From: Diogma glabrata
Taxonomy: Eukaryota; Arthropoda; Insecta; Diptera; Cylindrotomidae
DNA length: 64,000 nt
Reading direction: 5' to 3'
Assembly: GCA_963693315.1 (NCBI GenBank)
Contig: OY856188.1
Location: forward strand, 155,137,369 to 155,201,368
Below the pieces are notes generated by a model that was given only the letters and a program-made list of their open reading frames with translations, was not told the DNA's origin and ran no database searches. How positions within the stretch are numbered: position 1 is the stretch's first letter; each line of letters opens with the position of its first letter. The translations under genes and the position numbers were made by a program. This document shows, piece by piece, positions 20,285 through 32,602 of the stretch.

Positions 20285-22960
20285 TTTTAAAGCCGGGAGC
20301 CAAAACTGAATTTTTGTTAATACAAAATCGTCAGTTTTTGTATGAAAAGTGTTAAAAAATAAACTGAAAATTTATCTAGGAATTGTTAATTACATTTAAA
20401 CAAGTAGTAAAAGCCATGCCACATGCAAAATATAAACGAACGAATTCGGTCGTTTTAAGTAAAATGTGCCACATGAACAAAAAATTTATCGGCGATATTT
20501 ACAACAACAACAACACTAAATATGACAGTTTGCAAAAAAAAAATATGAATTGTTTTATTGAATTTCAAATGAAAATTTTTATTATGAATGTAATTATATT
20601 TCTAAAATTTTAATTTAAAACAAACTCAACGTAGATTATAAACAATCACTAAAACATAAACTTTCAAAATGAAAATACCACGATGTGAGGTTAAATCCGA
20701 ACGATAAAAAAAATCGGTCATAATTCTACAAAAATCGTTCATAATTCTTCAAAAAATCAGTGGAGATTTATGAACGATTTTTTTATTTCTATCGGCGGTA
20801 GAAATCGTGCAAAATGATTTTTGGAAAAATCATCAATTAAAATTAATTTAATAATAAGCTTTGTTTATTTTAATCGATAGGTATTCTAATTTACCATACA
20901 TTTGGCATAATATCCAAATAGAGCAAGTTTTCGTTTAATCAAAAATTAGAAAATCGTTGCTAGCAATCCGGCAAAAATTTTTGTCATGTGGCAACGACTT
21001 AAGTATAAACTGGTTAAAAATATTCCACATATTCGATGTTTTTGGTTCCCCGCAGTGTTGTTTAGTTACTGGAAAATCTTCAGTTTTGTTTATGAAAAAT
21101 GCCCAAAAATGATGTAAAATAGTTAAATAATAAACTAAACTACAAATTAATAATAATATTAATACAAGTAGTGCGTATAAATTGGTGAAATATATTCAAT
21201 AACTTTATATTAAAATCAATGTTATATTAGTGTATGTAATCTGTCGTTACGTCGTTATATTTCTGTATGTAATCTGTCGTTACGTCGCTATGTTCTGTCT
21301 AATGATAATTAGAAATCAGTAATTATATATTAAAATTTACTGCAAAACCAATAATAATGAAAACATTAAAAATAATTTATATACAACACAAATCGATCTT
21401 GATTTGCAAGAAATAACAATTATTTAAGGTTTTCGAAATACAAATCAGCTGATCACATATGTCAAGTTTTTTTCGGGAAAAAAGGTGTACTATAAACAAA
21501 AAATATTGACTTTAGCATAAATTTAATGAATATATTTAACAAATTTATATATACCCTTGTATTAATACTATTATTAACTTGTAGTTTAGTTTATTATTTA
21601 ACTAGTTTAAACTGTTTTTTGACTCTTTTCATACACAAAACTGAAGATTTTGCACTAACTAAACTAGTGTTTCCAATTATCCGTGATTTTAACTATCCGG
21701 ATATCGAATAGTATGTAAAGTAATTATCCGGATATCCGGATAATAATCCGGATAGTGGTTTTAAATAAAAATAATAGGTAGTTTTAAAAAATAAAAATTA
21801 GTTAATAATTTATTTTCATCTGGAAAATAATATTTTAAAAATACAAGAGCGTTTAACATTGGAAACTGCAACCGATTTCTAGTTTTCGTTAAGAAGATAC
21901 TAGCAACCGAAAAGACTCTTTCACTTTCGTTCGAATATATTCGAATGGTTTTCAAAGCATCAAACAGCTTTTCTAGGTAAGGAGTGAGTGTTTTATTTAT
22001 GTTTTTATAAATTAAACTCCTTGTCCAGTGAAGAATAATTATTTTAACGATTAACTTTACTATGTATTTTCGATTGGTGAAATCGAAGTTTTTAATTCCA
22101 TGACTAAAGTACATTCGGTAAGTTCGGTCGAAGTTGGAGAATTTTCTTTTTCCCTTACTTCTTGTACCGCCATTTTTAACTTAACATTTTCGGTTGTTTT
22201 AATATACGGAAACAAACTTTTTATTAACGTTTTTGAGTAACTGATAGCTTATGATTTAGAAATATAACTAAAATCGTCAAAATTATTATTTTGGAATAGT
22301 GTTGAATTCTGCACCAACATCGTTAATGAAACTAGCTCAACATTTCTCGTTTTGTTAATAGACTGCCTTAATGTGATTAACTTTAAATATTTTCCAATTA
22401 CAAAAAATTGAACTATAAATTATGACACGGCAAAATACTGTTTTTTATTTGTAAAAAAATTACACTTCTAAAAATACAAATTCAAAACAATTTTTGGAAT
22501 GATAATTTTTAGATCAACCAAACGAAATCGTCTAAATGAAAAAACTAAGTTTTAGATTGACTAAACGAAAACGTCTATTATGAAAAGTTAGTAGTAGCTG
22601 ATTAAAATTTTTAAAAAGGGAAATAGCGCAAACAATTTTTTTTGCTTTAATTTTGTTATCCGGATTTTTTTTTGTGAATTAACCGGATATCGGATAGCAA
22701 AATTTTTATGAATTATCCGGATAATTCCAATCCGGCTTAAACCGGATTGGAAACACTAAACTAAACATCACTACTGGCAATTAAAAACATTGATTTAACA
22801 CAAATTTATTGAATATTTTTAACCAGTTTATACATAATACTTTTATAAATGTTATTAACAATTCTTAGTTACATTATTAAATTATTTTTTAACACTTTTC
22901 ATACAAAAACTGAAGATTTTGTATTAACATAAATTCACTATTGGCCCCCGGATATTTGTA
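20285..22960. repeat. Nested foldback complex
   Basis: Outer arms: 20290-20410 and 22845-22955 are inverted copies (AATACAAAATC, TTTTTGTATGAAAAGTG). Inner arms: about 21010-21230 and 21490-21656 plus 22767-22845 are inverted copies (AACTGGTTAAAAATATT, TAGTTTAGTTTATTATTTAA). The right inner arm was later split by a hAT relic. The centre (21250-21480) recurs in inverted orientation at 44620-44850. Between 20411 and 20990 I see AT-rich sequence with no assigned content. No coding capacity except the hAT fragment. Confidence 0.6.
21665..22758 (-). mobile_element. hAT relic with perfect 8-bp target duplication
   Basis: Ends are TAGTGTTTCCAAT at 21665 and ATTGGAAACACTA ending at 22758; flanks are AACTAAAC at 21657-21664 and 22759-22766. 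Subterminal regions are rich in ATCCGGATA motifs at both ends (21680-21760 and 22655-22735). The minus-strand frame 22114-21761 encodes the C-terminal hAT dimerisation domain (LFDALKTIRIYSNESERVFS, RNRLQFPMLNALVFL). Most of the transposase is missing; about 1.1 kb remains, so it is an internally deleted, non-autonomous copy. Confidence 0.85.
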
Positions 22961-24212
22961 AGGTTTTTTAATATTTCATTTTGACGTTTAAGTAAAAAGG
23001 TCAATAAATATAATATTTTTACTATTTATCTCAAAAATTTCTTGCTATTTGACGTTTGTATTTTTGTTTCTTTTTTAAATAAAAAAGTTTAATCTATTAT
23101 CACATTTTAATTCAAATTGTAGTGAAATGATGGAGTATCAAAACAACACATACAAACCTTTTTAAGACCTAGATAGGACAAAAACATGCGTTTTGAGATG
23201 TTGATGGACACACATTTTATATATTTATGTTTTTTTAAAGAATTAATAACTAAACAATAAATCATCATATATAATAATATATGACATAGTCCAATAGTTC
23301 ATATAAAATGGAAGAAACAAATATAAAATGAGAAGTAAAAGGCAAATTTGAAGGAGTAACTAAAATTGGGTAGCCAATAATCCAGCTGGTGACATATTCG
23401 TTGATCATATGACCCACTCTCTTTCACAATGATTTAATCCAGATTGCTGTTGACTGAATAAAGTTTATCCGTCAGCACTCCTAAAATATCACCAATTGAC
23501 TTAAAATATTACAGAACAAAAACTGATCCCGCCATACGTCCAAAAATTTAGGAACCCATGGTAGGAATGTTCTAACATCGTGATATCTTTACAGAAAATT
23601 TTATTGTTAATATAAATGTGATATTGTGATTTAAACAAAAATGTACAATAAGTTCTGAAAATAATTAATCTAGACACATAAAAGACTTTATGAAAAAATT
23701 GGTTTAACATAATATGCTTCATTTAATAAAAAAATATACAGAATATTTCATATGGATACTAAAATTCTATTTAAAACCAATTAGAAATCTGCACACTGTT
23801 TGTATATTCCTATAAAAACAGAACTCAAGACTTAATTTAAACTTAGGATAAGACTTTTTCAACTTATGTAAAAGAATTTTCGTTCAGTTTAAAAAACCAT
23901 TCGCTTAGATTGGTTGAGAAGCGGTAGCAATTTTTTATCTGTACGACGAAAATTATATCAAGATTGTTCTATTTTTTTTAAATATATAATAACATATGCA
24001 GAAAATTTTACTTGTCACTTGCATGAAGCAAAATGAATCTTAGAATTAAGATTTATTGATTTTAAAAAAACTGTTACGGCCCGTCCCTCTTTTGCGCAAA
24101 TCTTCTAAAATATAAAAAAGTAATTAGCGTTTTTTCTTCACCATATAGAAACATTTTGGCGATAGTGTAGATTTTGTTTTTTTTGAATCTACGCTAACCA
24201 TAATTTTTCATA
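22961..24212. other. No gene seen; contains a repeat fragment
   Basis: AT-rich. Positions 23445-23495 match the first part of the repeat at 17140-17310 (GTTGACTGAATA, then CACTCCTAAAATATCACCA). The minus-strand 73-codon frame at 23501-23722 shows nothing recognisable. The rest is unassigned. Confidence 0.4.
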
Positions 24213-24901
24213 TGGCTGTGGCCCATTTCTCGATGAAATTGAATCTGCAAATCGACTAAACAATTTCAATTTACTCTGCTATCCTACTTGAGTAAAGCCT
24301 GGCATTCACATACAACGGAAACAGAAACAGAAACCGAATTTCATACAAATTTGACAGCAACGGAAACAGAAATCAAATTTAGAAACGTAGAATTAGTCTG
24401 TTTTGTCTGAAACGGAAACAATTAAAATTGAATTATTTCAGTACCGAAACTGTCACATGACTAGAAACTGTCACATAATATTAATTATTATTTTGAATTG
24501 TGGTAACAAAAGCTTTGAATTTTGAATTTAATAAATAAAAATTATTTGTTTTTGTTATTCTTCAATTTTATTATTCATAATGGATAACAAATTCACAAAC
24601 TCAAACGAAATTCGGTTTCCGTTTCTGTTTTATTATTCTTATTCACCACCGTCAACCAAATTAGAAACAGAAACGGAAAATTTTCAGTTTCAGATTCGGT
24701 TTCTGTTTCCGTTGTATGTGAATGCCCGGCTTAAATTTTGACAGATTGTGTTGAAATTCAAATAATGTTTGTTTTCCAATAATTACATTTTCAAAATTTA
24801 ATTTTTGTGGAAGGAAATAAAACAAAACAAAAAATTATATTCCAGCGCGAAACGTCAAAATTTCAATTTCATCGGCATTTTTGAGAAACGGGCCACGGCC
24901 A
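24213..24901. mobile_element. Nested pair of MITEs
   Basis: Outer element: TGGCTGTGGCCCATTTCTC near 24213 and the inverted GAGAAACGGGCCACGGCCA near 24901, with GATGAAATTGAA motifs inside both arms. Inner element, 24296-24731: ends AGCCTGGCATTCACATACAA and TTGTATGTGAATGCCCGGCT, flanked by TAA at 24293-24295 and 24732-24734. A 3-bp TAA duplication suggests a PIF/Harbinger-type MITE for the inner one. Neither has an ORF. Confidence 0.7.
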
Positions 24902-25154
24902 TTAAATGTGGTCAATTTTAAAATTCAATCATTTTTGCTACCACGTTACTGTACTATCGATCGATAAGATTATTATTTTTGTACGAAATACCAACAGTCA
25001 ATCAATTTAAAGAATGATGATAAAAAAGTTAAATCCATTTTATTTCCTCGATAGATGTCAATCACATCTTTTTGTAGAAATATTAAAACATCATACGTCA
25101 ACATTTTTGAAGTTGCGATACACAAAAATAATTTTAAATTTTATTTATTCATAA

Positions 25155-25543
<389 letters not shown>

Positions 25544-26394
25544 GTGATATTATTAAGAAAATGTCTATAAAAACTAAAGCTTGAATTTGATACAATTTTT
25601 TAATCTATTTATTTTGTATACAATTATAATTAATTAAACGCTTACGAATATCTCGACCTAAGAAAGTTATGTTATTGAACAAAGAAATCAAATAATTTTT
25701 CGTAAGAAAAGTGAAAATCGTGTATCGTTATATAACAAAAAGAACTGGGGAGATAATGATACTTCAAAAGCAGTTATATGGATCCTGTAAATGTAAAAGT
25801 TGCAGATATAAAAGTTACAATATATGTATCTGCTTATGCGTAATAATACATTTCAAGAATATTGTCGTTCTAATCGACACATGAGTCGTTACGTGACTCA
25901 TTATTATACCGACAACGGCTCGATAAGCAAATAAAGAAACTAGTACGATGTCAGGAAGAACTGCTGGATGCCATTGTGAAACAAAGTAAACGACGTTGAT
26001 ATTTAGTCTTTGTGTTGCTGTTCTTCAGTTTGATCTATTTCTTGTGGTTAACACTGGCAAAAGTTTCCATGGGATGCCAAGGCATATGAGCTGACCAAAG
26101 ATTGATACGGATAATTATTTTGCCATCATTTTGGAATTATTATTTACAAGGTGAAGCATAAAATTTGATCTGCAACAGCCACACTGATAGATTCTGTGAA
26201 AAGAATGATTTGAACAAGGACAAACATTTCATGTTTTACTATGGCTTAATATTTATAACGGTCGCTGGCAACAGCGGTATAATTGGCTAGCTTTTTTTTA
26301 TAGTCGTTCGTTATACCCGTATGCCGTTGTATGTGGTCTGTATCAATTAGTGATTGGAACAATCGAATGAGTCCAACAATCACATAGTATAGTG
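25544..26394 (+). other. 3' flank of UFM1 with a degraded coding-like segment
   Basis: Polyadenylation context for UFM1 is probably in the first few hundred bases. From about 25908 to 26090 one frame reads RQRLDKQIKKLVRCQEEL and, after one stop, YLVFVLLFFSLIYFLWLTLA, i.e. a charged helix followed by a hydrophobic span. A second stop follows. It could be a decayed small membrane-protein gene or chance. I cannot name it. Confidence 0.3.
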
Positions 26395-26598
26395 ATTTTT
26401 CTGTTCCTGTGTTTGCCGCAATGGCGCTACAAATGGGGCATAACAGAAAAAATCACAAAAATTTTATATGGAATTACATACAAAACACAATTTGAATAAT
26501 TTTAAAAGTTATTAGTTGTAATTTCCCAAGGGCGACGATAATTTGAAATAATTTTTTGCCAAAAAATGACGAAAGCAAGTACATTGATAAAAGCACGA
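26395..26598 (+). repeat. Truncated MITE family A end joined to hairpin repeat X
   Basis: 26395-26510 matches the left end of the MITE at 19654 (GATTTTTCTGTTCC, CGCAATGGCGC). 26510-26598 matches part of repeat X, which recurs inverted at about 30570-30650 and 31755-31835 (AATTTCCCAAGGGC, AAATAATTTTTTGCC). The LOA element entered at 26598, and repeat X resumes on the other side at 30111. Confidence 0.6.
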
Positions 26599-26799
26599 CT
26601 TCTCAAGATCGACGGGTCTACGCCCCAGAAGTACTCGGAACCCAGTTGCGACCAAGTACCATCACAAAAATTTCGACGAAAGGTGCTACTCCGACGCTCC
26701 ATTTTTTGGATAAAGAAGCAGTTGTCACTGGCCTCACTGCTTCAGATCCTCCTAGTCATGGCCGGTATTGAAAGAAATAAAGAAATCCTGGACCAACTA

Positions 26800-28454
26800 A
26801 AATATGGCATTTTGCAATATGCAAAAACATTTTACGGGCAAACACTACATCCGTCCAGTGTAATAGCTGTAAAGAATGGTGTCATCTCAAGAACTGCTCA
26901 GGCCTTGCAACACATAAGCAATGGACCAAAAACTACATAGCGCCATGTTGCAATGCATCAAGTCAACATATAAATACGAGCTCGCAACAGAACACAATGC
27001 GAATGAGCACACATCCGCAAACCTCAGGTGATGTGATAATAATGCAGCTAAATTGTAACGGACTATTAAACAAAATCGATGATATTATCAACTTTATGTG
27101 CAAAAACAATATTCTAGTCGCGGTTTTACAAGAAACCAAATTAAATGTTAGATCTAAGATTAGTGATAGTATCTGTGATTATAGAATTATAAGTCTGGAT
27201 AGAGGGAAGGACAAAGGTGGTGGCCTTGCCTTTATCATACACAAAACCATTATCTACCGTACAACCACATTACCAGCAGTACCGGGAACTGATAAATACC
27301 TAGAACAACTAGGTATTACAATAAAATCCGGAAATACGGAGATGAATTTAGTCAATATTTATATTCCACCAGTAAGCAGCTGTGATATAGGTTGTGAACC
27401 GTCCATAGGACATTTATTTTATACCAAAGACTGTCTCGGCGACATAAATGCTCACCACGATCTATGGCACTCACACTTGAACACCGACTCAAGAGGTGAA
27501 AATATTGCTGATCAAATTGACGGCTCCAACTTTGGAGTCCTCAATGAACCACAACCAACAAGAGTAACTAATAACTCATACTCGTCTCCAGATGTTTCAC
27601 TTGCCAGCATGTCGCTAATGCCAATCGCTGAATGGAGAACTGAAATTGCATTGGAATCTGACCATGTGCCGATCATAATCACCTTAAGCCGTTCCTTAAA
27701 CGAAATGAAATCCGAGAAGAAGACATATATTAATTTTAACAAAGCAGACTGGGATAATCTTACCAATTTTACTGAATTGGAATTCAGTAAGCAAATTTTA
27801 CCAATTGACGCCCTCTCTGGGGAAAGAAAATTCAGAGAAATTTTTAACAAAGCTAGATCTCGCTTCATTCCAGCCGGCAGAATACAAAATATTAAACCAA
27901 ACTTCCCACAAGAAGCTTGTGTACTCTCTTCCCAAAGAGATGACATCCGTAAGACAGATCCAACTGACTCTAGAATTCCGGGCCTGAACAAGCAGATAAA
28001 TAAACTAGTAATGGAACACAAACGTAACAAATGGAAAGATTTGGTGAGTAAGTCAAACTTTGGCACAAATAAAAGCCTGTGGAAGGTGATTAAGGGTTTA
28101 ACACATCCGCGTCAATCGCATAACAACTGCATGATCTCCTTCGATGATATCCCAACTGAAAACCATAGAAAATGCGCAACAAAGTTCAACACGCAGTTTA
28201 CAGAAAATCAAAGTAAACATGAAAAAGAAACTAGGTCAGTATTAAGACATATGCGCAAACTTAATACTGAAAATCTCGAGGATATCATATTTTCCGAAGA
28301 AGATGTTGGAAACGCAATAAAGAAATCCAAACCATCTAAAGCTATTGGACCAGATGGCATCTCAGCCATTATGCTAAAACACATTGGACCCAAAGGATTG
28401 AACTTCCTTTTCTCTAAATACGCTCCAGATACCAAATATCTGGAAAACGGCTAG
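26800..28454 (+). pseudogene. LOA element: PHD-like finger + endonuclease + start of RT
   Basis: The frame is open from about 26786, well upstream of the ATG at 26997. It begins with a cysteine/histidine module: SVQCNSCKEWCHLKNCSGL, then YIAPCC. The apurinic-type endonuclease follows: IIMQLNCNGLLNKIDDI, VAVLQETKLN, CLGDINAHHDLWHS and ALESDHVPIIITL. Then comes the RT entry motif IKKSKPSKAIGPDGIS. The frame ends at 28454 because of a small frameshift near 28430; the neighbouring frame continues the RT. Confidence 0.8.
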
Positions 28455-29682
28455 AATAAGTCCCATTTTGAAACCGGGCAAACCTGAAGAAAAGGGAGAA
28501 TTCTATAGACCGATCTCTATCCTCTCATCGGTTGTTAAATTGATAGAAGCACTACTACTACCTCGGTTAACAGAATCTTGCAAATTGGCGTCACATCAGC
28601 ATGGTTTTAGGAAAGCATACAGTACAAACACCGCGCTTCATAGAATCCAAAACCAAATCAGTGATGGTCTAAACCAAAAACAACCCTGTGCTAGAACAAT
28701 TTTAGTTGCACTTGACCTGTCAAAAGCTTTCGACACAGTGTCACATGCTGCACTACTGAACGACATATTCAACACCAATCTGCCAGGTCTAATAAAGCGC
28801 TGGTTGTGCAATTATCTGAGAGGACGCCAAACATATGTTGAGTTCCGTAACTCTAGATCTAAGATGAGAGTGCTCAGACAAGGAGTTCCACAAGGTGGAG
28901 TTCTCTCGCCTTCATTATTCAACCTTTACTTAAGTAGTTTACCTGCATCACCGGAAGGAATAACTATCACGTCATATGCAGACGACTGCACGGTGCTTGC
29001 AACAGGAAACAACCTGGAACAACTCACCAATGTCCTAAACACCTACCTCAACACCTTGAATGAATGGTTTAACACCAAAAAATTGAAATCGTCCACTGAA
29101 AAGTCCACTTCCACACTTTTCACCACATGGACGAAGGAGGTAAATACAACACTCAATATCTGCATTGACAACATACTAATTCCTGCTGTGAAAAATCCAA
29201 AACTGCTGGGGGTAACATTCGATCCACTACTTAAATTCAACGCTCATGCTCAACAAGGAAATACAAAACTTGAAAACAGGAATAACGCACTGAAAGCTCT
29301 AGCGGGCAGTTCGTGGGGTAAGGATAAAAACACAATAATAACGGCATATAAAGCAATAGGAAGGCCTTTCATATATTACGCTGCTCCCATATGGACACCC
29401 CAAGTCGCTGACACCCACTGGAATAAGTTACAGATAACACAGAACGCAGCCTTGCGTACAGCAACCGGATGTCACCTGATGGCCCACCGAGATCATCTGC
29501 ACGAGGAATGTAACATATTGCCGGTCTGTGAACACAACGAAATGCTTACCAAACAATATCTTTGGTCCTGTCATAGAGAGCAGCATCCTTGCAATAACAC
29601 CTTATCCATGACAACACCACCTAGAGACATAAGAAGGACGGCGAAATGCTTCCTACAAGATGTTAAAACAATGAAGACATAA
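28430..29682 (+). pseudogene. LOA element: reverse transcriptase
   Basis: The frame continues directly from the previous one: FYRPISILSSVVKLIEALLL, HQHGFRKAYSTNTALHRI, LVALDLSKAFDTVSH, RQGVPQGGVLSPSLFNLYL and ITSYADDCTVLATG with the catalytic YADD. Then KLLGVTFDPLLKF, FIYYAAPIWTPQ and the LOA-type tail with HNEMLTKQYLWSCHR. All RT blocks are present. The stop at 29680-29682 comes from another frameshift just before the C-terminal domain. Confidence 0.85.
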
Positions 29683-29689
29683 ATAACAT

Positions 29690-30098
29690 CGACGAGCCTA
29701 CGTATAAGAGGGGGTTGAAAAAGATACATACAATAACCGTTGAAGACACAATAAAGAACTACGCCCCGAATCGAGTTCTTAATAGCAAACCACCACAAGT
29801 CGTTGCCGAAGAGGTAAAACTGCCACGCAGCACCAGAACCATCCTAGCGCAGTTAAGATCCGGCTGGTCACGCATCTTAAATAACTACATGAGTAGAATT
29901 GACCATGAAATTGTTGACAAGTGTTCCATATGTGAGGGCACGCCACATGATGCTAACCACTCTTTCAATTGTCCAGAGAAACCAACCGACCTGACGACGG
30001 AAGATCTGTGGTACCGCCCAAGGGCAGTAGCAGAGTTCCTGAATCTGGACTTGAGCCGGAAGAATAGCACCACCGCGCGTCGCTACAACAACAACAAC
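29690..30098 (+). pseudogene. LOA element: C-terminal domain with zinc knuckle
   Basis: Frame-shifted continuation of the RT protein. Motifs: LPRSTRTILAQLRSGWSRIL, then CSICEGTPHDANHSFNC, a CCHC-type knuckle, and TTEDLWYRPRAVAEFLNL. These are characteristic of the LOA C-terminus. No stop codon occurs in this frame before the CAA tail, so the frame runs on into repeat X. Confidence 0.75.
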
Positions 30099-30110
30099 AT
30101 AAAAGCACGA

Positions 30111-30800
30111 GGCCGTAGGCCGAGGGCTTTTATCAAGACCACTTGCTTGAGGAATTTTTCAAAAAATTATGAGAATTTATCAACGAACGAGGGGAATTCG
30201 TTTAGAAAAATTTTTACCATTTTTCATTTATTTATATATTTTTTATGAATTATACGCAATGACATCATTCAATGTAATGACATCATTCAATTTCACCAAT
30301 AGTATTAGAATTATACTAACAAATATAGTTATACGTCTGGCCTACTGGGATATTAAACATTATCAGTTTTATTTTGAAATAATTAACTGATATCCCAGTA
30401 GCCAAGTATAATAGTAGTATAATCCATAAAAAATATATAAAAAAATGAAAAATGGCAAAATATTTTCTAAACGAATTCTCCTCGTTCGTTGATAAATTCT
30501 CATAATTTTTTTAAAAATTCCTCAAGCAAGTGGTATTGATAAAAGCCCTCGACCTACGGCCTCGTGCTTTTATCAATATACTTGCTTTCGAAATTTTTGG
30601 TAAAAAATTATTTCGAATTATCACCGCCCTTGGGAAATTACAATTGATAATTTTTAATATTCCAGTAGGCCAGACGTATAAATATTTGTTATTAGTATAA
30701 TTCAAACTTTATTGGTGAAATTGAATGATGTCATTACATTTTAGAGAATTTCATTGCTTTAAATTAAAATAAAACTAAGGCAAAAAATTTTCTATGAAAT
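30111..30800. repeat. Hairpin repeat X (long foldback)
   Basis: Two arms of roughly 250-300 bp pair around a centre near 30370-30390 (CTACTGGGATAT against ATATCCCAGTAG). Each arm carries GCACGAGGCCGTAGG, itself palindromic with flanking CTTTTATC motifs, and CAAGCAAGTGGT or its inverse. The right arm continues to the CCCTTGGGAAATTAC segment also found at 26521. No ORF. The same unit is repeated in the downstream tandem duplication. Confidence 0.65.
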
Positions 30801-31417
30801 TTCTCATTTTTCCACAACTGAAAAATTTTAATTTGCTTATGAAGTGCTTATTAAGTGCTTATTAAAAAGTATGGAATAAGAAGTCCTTTATTGCAATTAA
30901 TGACTTCATATTTAAAAGACAGAAAACAAACAGTAAAATTTAAAAACAAAAAATCTTTAACTTTTGATATGACCTCAGGCGTTCCTCAAGGTAGTGTCTT
31001 ATAGGGCCCTTACTTTTTCTACTATTTATCAACGACCTACCAGAACTATTTAATGACATAGAGATAGAATACTTATTATTTGCAGACGATCTAAAAATAT
31101 TTCAAGTCACTAACAACGTAGAAGATGCAAAACATCTTCAAGATAATATTAACAAAGTAACAGGCTGGTGCAAATTGATTGGCATGAAATTAAGGCGCGC
31201 TATACACTTGAGCTTCGATCTCTTGGAGAATTTTCTCCTCCATCTCGTAATCGTATTTGAAATAACCACTTTTTTTTATTAAAAGAAATGAATGAACATT
31301 TGCCAACATTAAAGGCGCGCTATACACTTGAGCTAAGCTATGCGAACTATGTTTTTTGTATATAACGTAATCAAATGGATGACTATACACTAGAGCTAAG
31401 CTATGTCAGCTGACATA
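30233..31417. repeat. Tandem segmental duplication, copy 1
   Basis: Repeated at an offset of 1185 bp in 31418-32602. Only scattered single-base differences are visible, so the duplication is recent. It contains the right part of hairpin repeat X, an RT fragment, one end of a small Harbinger-type MITE, and a ~180-bp segment (31233-31412) that lies in the opposite orientation in copy 2. The junctions share TATATATTTTTTATG. Confidence 0.8.
30860..31193 (+). pseudogene. Non-LTR RT fragment (copy 1)
   Basis: Reads LQLMTSYLKDRKQTVKF, TFDMTSGVPQGSVL, one stop, GPLLFLLFINDLPELF and EYLLFADDLKIF (catalytic FADD), then GWCKLIGMKL, where the Harbinger-type MITE enters. Fits a Jockey-like non-LTR element. 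The identical fragment recurs at 32046-32378. Confidence 0.7.
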
Positions 31418-32602
31418 TATATATTTTTTATGAATTATACGCAATGACATCATTCAATGTAATGACATCATTCAATTTCACCAATAGTATTAGAATTATA
31501 CTAACAAATATAGTTATACGTCTGGCCTACTGGGATATTAAACATTATCAGTTTTATTTTGAAATAATTAACTGATATCCCAGTAGCCAAGTATAATAGT
31601 AGTATAATCCATAAAAAATATATAAAAAAATGAAAAATGGCAAAACATTTTCTAAACGAATTCCCCTCGTTCGTTGATAAATTCTCATAATTTTTTTAAA
31701 AATTCCTCAAGCAAGTGGTATTGATAAAAGCCCTCGACCTACGGCCTCGTGCTTTTATCAATATACTTGCTTTCGAAATTTTTGGTAAAAAATTATTTCG
31801 AATTATCACCGCCCTTGGGAAATTACAATTGATAATTTTTAATATTCCAGTAGGCCAGACGTATAAATATTTGTTATTAGTATAATTCAAACTTTATTGG
31901 TGAAATTGAATGATGTCATTACATTTTAGAGAATTTCATTGCTTTAAATTAAAATAAAACTAAGGCAAAAAATTTTCTATGAAATTTCTCATTTTTCCAC
32001 AACTGAAAAATTTTAATTTGCTTATGAAGTGCTTATTAAGTGCTTATTAAAAAGTATGGAATAAGGAGTCCTTTATTGCAATTACTGACTTCATATTTAA
32101 AAGACAGAAAACAAACAGTAAAATTTAAAAACAAAAAATCTTTAACTTTTGATATGACCTCAGGCGTTCCTCAAGGTAGTGTCTTATAGGGCCCTTACTT
32201 TTTCTACTATTTATCAACGACCTACCAGAACTATTTAATGACATAGAGATAGAATACTTATTATTTGCAGACGATCTAAAAATATTTCAAGCCACTAACA
32301 ACGTAGAAGATGCAAAACATCTTCAAGATAATATTAACAAAGTAACAGGCTGGTGCAAATTGATTGGCATGAAATTAAGGCGCGCTATACACTTGAGCTT
32401 CGATCTCTTGGAGAATTTTCTTGTCAGCTGACATAGCTTAGCTCTAGTGTATAGTCATCCATTTGATTACGTTATATACAAAAAACATAGTTCGCATAGC
32501 TTAGCTCAAGTGTATAGCGCGCCTAAATGTTGGCAAATGTTCATTCATTTCTTTTAATAAAAAAGTGGTTATTTCAAATACGATTACGAGATGGAGGAGA
32601 AA
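31418..32602. repeat. Tandem segmental duplication, copy 2
   Basis: Copy of 30233-31417. It agrees base for base over long runs until 32420, where the remaining segment (32421-32602) is the reverse complement of 31233-31412. The inversion ends coincide with GGAGAATTTTC and GAAAATTCTCC. In this copy the RT reading resumes properly to the right of the small MITE. Confidence 0.8.

Larger units (their letters stand above)
26587..30110 (+). mobile_element. LOA-clade non-LTR retrotransposon with 12-bp target duplication
   Basis: Bounded by ATAAAAGCACGA at 26587-26598 and again at 30099-30110. The 3' end is a short run of CAA repeats (30087-30098). It carries a PHD-like finger, endonuclease, reverse transcriptase and a C-terminal zinc knuckle in that order; the RT C-terminal motifs (NAALRTATGCHLM, HNEMLTKQYLWSCHR) are those of LOA-clade elements such as Lian and Bilbo. 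At about 3.5 kb it is 5' truncated: most of ORF1 is missing. Two frameshifts interrupt it. Confidence 0.85.
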
